Made by a program: the position numbers and the translations under genes. From NCBI RefSeq assembly GCF_028389875.1, contig NC_084667.1, positions 64,644,570 to 64,708,569 of the forward strand: a stretch of DNA of 64,000 bases. Direction: 5' to 3'. This DNA comes from Rhea pennata (lineage: Eukaryota; Chordata; Aves; Rheiformes; Rheidae). The notes under the pieces were generated by a model. That model was not told the DNA's origin. It saw nothing but the letters and a program-made list of their open reading frames with translations, and made no database searches. Positions 60,601-64,000 of this stretch are shown here, in pieces. Every line of letters begins with the position of its first letter. Within the stretch, counting starts at the first letter, position 1.

Positions 60601-61138
60601 GCTCTATCTGTGCATGATTAAGTCAGTTCTGCAAGGAGACTTGAAGATGGCTTATCTCCCCTTCTCTGCTGGTTGAATTTCACCATCCGTGAATAGCCTC
60701 CTCACATTCCAGCTCGAGATTAACAGCCGAGTTCCCAGCTACGACCGTCACAAGAAACCAACCAAGAGCTTACTTAGCAGGGATTGTTAACACAAAAAAG
60801 GTTTTGTAAAAGCAAAACAAAACAAAACACCTCAGGGAGGATTTGGGTTTCCTTTGTACATTGTACTACAAAGTCATTGAAGCAGATCTGCCACATGTGA
60901 AAATGGATAAAAGTATTTTTCCTCATACCAGACCAGCTGTTACCGTTGCTCAATGATGTGAGCATATACCTATAATAAAATCCATTACATTTAAAAGCAA
61001 CTTCTAAAAAACATTTAAAAAGTAGACTACAGATTAAAAAAAAATAATAATAAATCTTGTGTTACCTCTGTCTTCCATAAACTTATAAAGCTGTTGGAGG
61101 AAATTGTCCCTCTCTTCAGGATCAAGCTCTTCCTCAGG
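45588..61138 (-). CDS. ARID4A: ARID4A (RBBP1), 14 coding exons, 5' end outside window
   Basis: Exons 61066-61138, 58444-58538, 58195-58292, 56471-56699, 54526-54779, 52720-52917, 51300-51384, 50913-51114, 50654-50716, 48623-49747, 48297-48401, 47254-47469, 46184-46330 and 45588-45691 join in consistent phase to 997 residues plus TGA, closely matching human ARID4A from about residue 309 to its end. The fragment contains the ARID DNA-binding domain (residues about 1-110 of the fragment), an acidic/basic linker, the chromo-barrel (about 270-330), a long acidic disordered region with the LxCxE-type RB-binding motif LLCHE, and a C-terminal coiled coil used for SIN3-HDAC binding. The N-terminal Tudor and PWWP-like parts are upstream of the window. 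ARID4A is a nuclear chromatin adaptor of RB and the mSin3A corepressor and acts in imprinting and Hox control. It converges tail-to-tail with TIMM9. Confidence 0.97.
46184..46330 (-). CDS. ARID4A: ARID4A exon: C-terminal coiled coil
   Basis: 147 nt (phase 1-1) between acceptor ctttcaag and donor GAAG|GTAACTTT. Encodes [20 protein letters not shown] and [19 protein letters not shown], an amphipathic coil ending in a basic patch, part of the repressive R2 region that recruits SIN3-HDAC in human. Confidence 0.98.
47254..47469 (-). CDS. ARID4A: ARID4A exon: Ser/Pro-rich segment
   Basis: 216 nt (phase 1-1) between acceptor tcacggcag and donor CTCA|GTAAGAAT. Encodes [32 protein letters not shown] and YKWSFQL. 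Several SP sites suggest phosphorylation. Confidence 0.97.
48297..48401 (-). CDS. ARID4A: ARID4A exon: basic (nuclear localisation-like) segment
   Basis: 105 nt (phase 1-1) between acceptor cacctttag and donor ACAG|GTACATTC. Encodes [20 protein letters not shown] then [14 protein letters not shown]; the KKQKRTPKR cluster is a likely nuclear localisation signal. Confidence 0.97.
48421..48440. repeat. Poly-A run near ARID4A acceptor
   Basis: About 17 A on the plus strand, that is a T-tract upstream of the acceptor for exon 48297-48401 on the transcribed strand. Confidence 0.85.
48623..49747 (-). CDS. ARID4A: ARID4A large acidic exon with LxCxE motif
   Basis: 1125 nt (phase 1-1) between acceptor cttttgcag and donor AAGG|GTGAGCAC. 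Very Glu/Ser-rich and likely disordered. It matches human through [32 protein letters not shown] and [20 protein letters not shown]. The LLCHE pentapeptide (48945-48959) is the LxCxE-type RB pocket-binding motif. It includes casein-kinase-2-like acidic Ser clusters. The open frame extends slightly beyond both splice sites. Confidence 0.97.
48945..48959 (-). other. ARID4A: LxCxE (RB-binding) motif codons, LLCHE
   Basis: Leu-Leu-Cys-His-Glu followed by Val and acidic residues; human has LVCHE at the same place. The motif binds the pocket of RB-family proteins. Confidence 0.85.
50654..50716 (-). CDS. ARID4A: ARID4A 63-nt in-frame exon, probable cassette
   Basis: 63 nt between acceptor gatttttag and donor AACG|GTGAGTGA; phase 1 in and out. 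Encodes [20 protein letters not shown], basic and serine-rich. Good splice signals and an open frame support it, but I recall no equivalent in canonical human ARID4A, so it may be alternatively spliced. Confidence 0.75.
50913..51114 (-). CDS. ARID4A: ARID4A exon with AT-hook-like motif and two possible donors
   Basis: 202 nt between acceptor ttgccctcag and donor GAAG|GTACGTCT. Encodes [15 protein letters not shown], an AT-hook-like KRGRPP core. An internal donor GAAG|GTAAATCA would end the exon at 50982, also in phase 1, removing 23 codons that have no counterpart in the human sequence I recall. Phase 0 in, 1 out by either donor. Confidence 0.93.
51300..51384 (-). CDS. ARID4A: ARID4A exon: end of chromo-barrel, basic tail
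   Basis: 85 nt between acceptor tacctttag and donor AAAA|GTAATATT. Encodes [18 protein letters not shown] then a Lys-rich tail. The donor is weaker than the others (no G at +5). Phase 2 in, 0 out. Confidence 0.96.
52044..52123 (+). mobile_element. Short CR1 LINE 3'-end fragment, plus orientation
   Basis: About 80 bp: tctctaggtgaccctgctga, ggttggaccagatgatctcc, agaggtcccttccaacctta and terminal ctgattctatgatt. Same tail type as the copy at 18871-19137. It is preceded by an A-run, lies in an ARID4A intron and is antisense to the gene. Confidence 0.93.
52720..52917 (-). CDS. ARID4A: ARID4A exon: chromo-barrel domain, main part
   Basis: 198 nt between acceptor ttactgcag and donor TAAG|GTGAGAAG. 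After an acidic stretch it encodes [20 protein letters not shown] and [12 protein letters not shown], the chromo-barrel that contacts methyl-lysine/DNA in the human protein; aromatic cage candidates Y, Y and W are present. Phase 2 in and out. Confidence 0.98.
52918..54525 (-). other. ARID4A intron with TA/TG microsatellite
   Basis: 1.6 kb between the chromo-barrel exon and the Lys/Glu exon. It holds a perfect 12-bp hairpin at 53192-53218 and the microsatellite at 53669-53850. Nothing else was recognised. Confidence 0.65.
53669..53850. repeat. Compound (TA)n/(TG)n microsatellite
   Basis: About 180 bp of alternating purine-pyrimidine sequence: TA runs, then GT runs of about ten units, then TA and GT again. 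The open frame across it is low-complexity and not a gene. Confidence 0.95.
54526..54779 (-). CDS. ARID4A: ARID4A exon: Lys/Glu-rich linker
   Basis: 254 nt between acceptor ctctcttag and donor AGAG|GTAAACAT. Begins GRRRLARD (human GRRRIARD) and contains [18 protein letters not shown]. Charged and probably disordered or helical. Phase 0 in, 2 out. Confidence 0.96.
54780..58194 (-). other. ARID4A introns around the 56471-56699 exon
   Basis: Two introns, 54780-56470 and 56700-58194. AT-rich, with a (GA)n tract at about 55999-56014 and a T-run near 57890-57903. No repeats of known family or other exons were recognised. Confidence 0.55.
56471..56699 (-). CDS. ARID4A: ARID4A exon: end of ARID domain and acidic linker
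   Basis: 229 nt between acceptor gcatatag and donor AAGG|GTAAGTAG. Encodes [20 protein letters not shown] followed by a Glu/Lys-rich linker ending EEIELRSPR. Phase 2 in, 0 out. Confidence 0.97.
58195..58292 (-). CDS. ARID4A: ARID4A exon: ARID domain, part 3
   Basis: 98 nt between acceptor ccttccag and donor GAAA|GTAAGTTC. Encodes [20 protein letters not shown] and [10 protein letters not shown], with the conserved W and the AAxxLK-like Y segment of ARIDs. Phase 0 in, 2 out. Confidence 0.98.
58444..58538 (-). CDS. ARID4A: ARID4A exon: ARID domain, part 2
   Basis: 95 nt between acceptor ttatttag and donor AAT|GTAAGTGT. Encodes [19 protein letters not shown] then VYQQGGCDN, part of the ARID fold. 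Phase 1 in, 0 out. Confidence 0.98.
59876..59923 (+). repeat. Poly-T/pyrimidine tract
   Basis: 48 consecutive pyrimidines, mostly T, on the plus strand. Confidence 0.9.
60078..60129 (+). repeat. 52-nt polypurine (GA-rich) tract
   Basis: Only A and G, in agaagagaagagga-like repeats with mirror symmetry; potential triplex-forming DNA. Confidence 0.9.
61066..61138 (-). CDS. ARID4A: ARID4A exon: start of ARID domain
   Basis: 73 nt between acceptor gttttcacag and donor AGAG|GTAACACA. Encodes [18 protein letters not shown] and KFMEDRG, identical to human except for details. Phase 0 in, 1 out. It is the most 5' coding exon seen in the window. Confidence 0.97.
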
Positions 61139-64000
61139 CTGTGAAAACAAATGGAGTCACAATGAAAACAAAACATGCAAAGTAATAGTTTATTTGTACA
61201 AAAGCGTAACAGCAAAATCTAAGTTCAAACCACTTCCCATTTGGCCCTTCACCCCATAGAATGGTGAAATACCAGAAAACAAAAATCTATCCAAGAGTGG
61301 AATCAGGATATCAGTCAAGTTTAGATACAGCAGTTAAGGCAGCCTTGGCTGCCCTCCTAAGGATCATACCCTCACAAACTGAGTCTCTCAAGAGGAGAAA
61401 AAGAAAACGCGTGTCAGGGAAAATCAGAACCCGTGACAGAAAACACAAGCAAGCTCCTCAAAGTGAAAATACCACTACACTTTATATATAGTTCTAATAC
61501 AGAAAAATTCTGTTATTTACAGGAACGAAGCACTCATAGGAAATCTAGGGTTTATTTTGACTAATCCTCCTCATTCTCCCCCTCCCCCCCCCCCAAACTA
61601 CAGCTAAGGCTGCAAAATGATTCTTTCTCCAGTCGTTCTTATTTTTGATGTTCAAAACATAATTCCTTTAGTGATTAAGTTCTGATGCTTGCTTTCAGCT
61701 CATATTCAGAAACATTTTAGAGTCACTTGCATAATTCCTTGAACATATATTTTCCATGTATTTTTTAGCTTCGTGCAGATAAACACTGCTGAACTTTATG
61801 TTAACTGAACTTTCTGTTAAGCAGTCCACAATGGGAAATAAAGCTTGTGTTCTATTCAAGTGGAAACCATGAAAAGAAAGTAAATTTAGGAGGGGTGCAG
61901 CAGGGAAATCACTCCTACATATACTTCATGGAATTCTGAGATTCTAGCACAGACCAAAAAAAAAAAAAAAAATCCTTTCCCTGCAACACTTTACACATGC
62001 CACATTCTTCCTGCCAGCCTGGCAATCACAGGGGTTGCTGGTAAAGCAGTTTGCACAAGAGAGACCGCAGCTGTCTTGAAGGGAAGACATACAGTATGCG
62101 TCAAAAATCTTACCAGGACATTATTAAAAATAACAGAAAAATCATGAGCAGTTCCAAAAGGAAACAAGAACAATTTCAATTTTGTTCTTCTCTGCATTCT
62201 GTACACTCTAAGCTGTAAGGCAGGAAGACAGCCAAGTGAAATGTAAATGTATATGTACCACCTTGTTAACAAAAAAGCAATCTGCCAAGCATCAGTGTGA
62301 GTTTCAACCCTGCCTGTTTCAAGGAATTGCAAGCTTCAAAGCCCAACAGGGACCATCTAAAGATTATCACAATCAGGCAGAGACAGTTATCGCTTTCTTA
62401 TCTTTCAGTTTTTTCTTGGAAAACAATCCGGGAAAATTAAATGAATAATCACAACATTGTACAGCATCAAAATTATCATGACTCATGCTACATATTATAC
62501 GAACCATGTAAAGAGAAACAGTTATCTATAGAATCATCATGTTTTTCTAGGTTAGCACATGAACTATTGCTATAGAAACCACAGCTTTTTCCTTTCCTAA
62601 CTAGATTGTGAATCCACTTCACAGTCGAGACATTTCTAGCATCTACTGTAATGTTTACCAATTAAAGGCACTACAAATCAAGCTATGCAAGCTAAATCTG
62701 TCCAAAAACACTAAAAAAAAAATTTCTGAATACTTGAATTAAAATTATTTCTTTTTATGTAGGTAATGCGAATCCAGAACTGTCAGTTAGAACAGCAGAA
62801 ATGTAGGTTAGAAATAACACTGTTACAAACAGAATGTTAACCATTTCATGGATATCAAATACTTTCATCTGAAGAAAAGCAATAAGTAAAGGTGAAAAGC
62901 TTTCACACATTTACAGAACTGGGGTAGAAAAACCGACTGCAGTATTTAGTCATTTAGGTTATACATCCTGATAGCTGTGCCTACTTCTTCCTTTGATGGT
63001 ACACAAGCCAGGAGCTGGCACCCCTGGCAGGGAGAGTCTGAATCATGCCTGATACTCAACGCCAGAAGAGGTGCTAACTGCTTCTGAGAGGTGACATGAA
63101 TGCAGCTCTGAGTGACTATCACTAAGGCATGAATTTGTGCATCAACTATCTCAAACTCTTCTCCCACTGCACAAAAAGAGAAATATTAATGCTTCACATT
63201 ACTGAAACGTTAAGACACAGGGATTATTAGAAGAGGTCACGTTTCATCAAGGCTATCTCTTTGCGGTCGGATGCAATGAGTTTGCAGGCAGTCTGCTACT
63301 CTGATTTAGAGTTGGGTTTTACTGCGATTGTATCAGCTACCTTCCGTGCTGCTGTATTAGCATCCTTAAAGAGCTGCACCTAGACAGTGAAGAGAACACC
63401 TCAGAAAGGTTCATAGCGCAACCTGCCACCACTGTGGAGAGGAACAGTTTTGTCAGCGGGTGACTGGGGAGCTGAACCTCCTGGGAGGCCTTTCTAGCAG
63501 GCACTGGGGAAACTCTGCTACTCCCAAAACTCACTTCTATCCAGGTATTCTCACCGGAGAGTTTCAGAGATTTGTTTCAGATTAGCCACAAATCAGTTCA
63601 CAGTGACAGTTCTTCAAAATCTGTTTTGTTAAGAGGATCCTATCTCCTTATTTCATCTTTTCCTATGGAGGAGTTGCAATTAGGGGAGAGCGTGGCCAAA
63701 GATATCTCCAAGTGAGAGGCACAGCAATCTGAAAGCTTTAAACGGCAGGAGGTCAAAATAGACACTATGTTGTTTAACCAACAGCCATAGCATTTTCGCA
63801 ACATGAAATTTGCTGTTGTTGTTGTTGAAGGGTGAAGGGCTGAATTTTATATTGAAATAAATCTCTAGAATACCCTTTTTTGAAATTTTATGGGTTTGAT
63901 ATTTTTTCTCCTCTCTGACTCACTGGTCATATTAATCGGGAAATATTGTAGACAGTAAAAAATGAAAGCAGCAGTGAACACAGATCTCTGTATAAAGAGC
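61139..64000 (-). other. ARID4A intron, truncated by window edge
   Basis: No exon matching the upstream ARID4A segment (human SSSSDDED...KKTEEEV) is found here, so the next exon is beyond 64000. A C-run lies at about 61583-61594 and a (GTT)n tract at about 63813-63828. A slightly GC-richer patch at about 63380-63540 has a 65-codon minus-strand frame without similarity. Confidence 0.6.

Larger units (their letters stand above)
58539..61065 (-). other. ARID4A intron inside the ARID-coding region
   Basis: 2.5 kb intron. It contains a pyrimidine tract at 59876-59923, a purine tract at 60078-60129 and an exon-like open segment at 59298-59363 (see findings). Confidence 0.6.

Noticed and set aside
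62946-63534. Minus-strand frames of 73 and 65 codons as possible upstream ARID4A exons
   Set aside because: They do not match the human ARID4A segment that precedes [12 protein letters not shown], and splice phases do not fit.
1-64000. Search for CRISPR arrays, bacterial operons, tRNA or rRNA genes and endogenous viruses
   Set aside because: None seen. The DNA is vertebrate nuclear, with split genes and CR1 fragments; no regularly spaced repeats, cloverleaf genes or retroviral gene similarity were recognised by eye.

Overview
This window is nuclear DNA from a vertebrate, almost certainly a bird. It is AT-rich, genes are split into short exons by long introns with GT/AG borders, the interspersed repeats are tails of CR1 LINEs (the main avian retroposon) rather than SINE/L1 elements, and there is one promoter CpG island. 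Protein similarity judged by eye places three genes: KIAA0586/TALPID3 (minus strand, about 409-24338, 3' part outside the window), TIMM9 (plus strand, coding exons 29188-32577, complete) and ARID4A (minus strand, about 45588-61138, 5' part outside the window). The order and orientation are the same as the block ARID4A-TIMM9-KIAA0586 on human chromosome 14q23, read in reverse. The species cannot be fixed from the sequence alone.

Layout. Positions 1-24372: 18 coding exons of TALPID3 (927 residues, all phases consistent), with two CR1 fragments in introns. Positions about 24480-25480: a CpG island lying head-to-head between TALPID3 and TIMM9, a bidirectional promoter with an ETS-type site, GC boxes, a pentanucleotide repeat, a run of 19 G and a match to the RFX X-box. 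Positions 25.5-32.6 kb: TIMM9, a long non-coding 5' part followed by three coding exons making an 89-residue protein. Positions about 33.0-44.6 kb: intergenic, with an isolated GC-rich islet at 38.8-39.3 kb and no recognisable TOMM20L, which sits here in mammals. Positions about 44.6-64.0 kb: the ARID4A 3'UTR and 14 coding exons (997 residues to the stop) covering the ARID, chromo-barrel, LxCxE and C-terminal coiled-coil parts. The last 2.9 kb is an ARID4A intron.

Function. TALPID3 is a centriolar/basal-body protein needed for primary cilia and Hedgehog signalling. TIMM9 is a small Tim chaperone of the mitochondrial intermembrane space. ARID4A (RBBP1) is a chromatin adaptor of RB and SIN3-HDAC complexes. 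They are not a functional operon; only TALPID3 and TIMM9 appear to share regulatory DNA.

The most interesting points are the X-box match in the promoter of the ciliary gene, an in-frame alternatively spliceable basic/serine-rich segment in ARID4A, a frame-compatible exon-like sequence inside the ARID-coding intron, the apparent absence of TOMM20L, the GC-rich intergenic islet, and several perfect hairpins in introns. No new multi-gene system was found.
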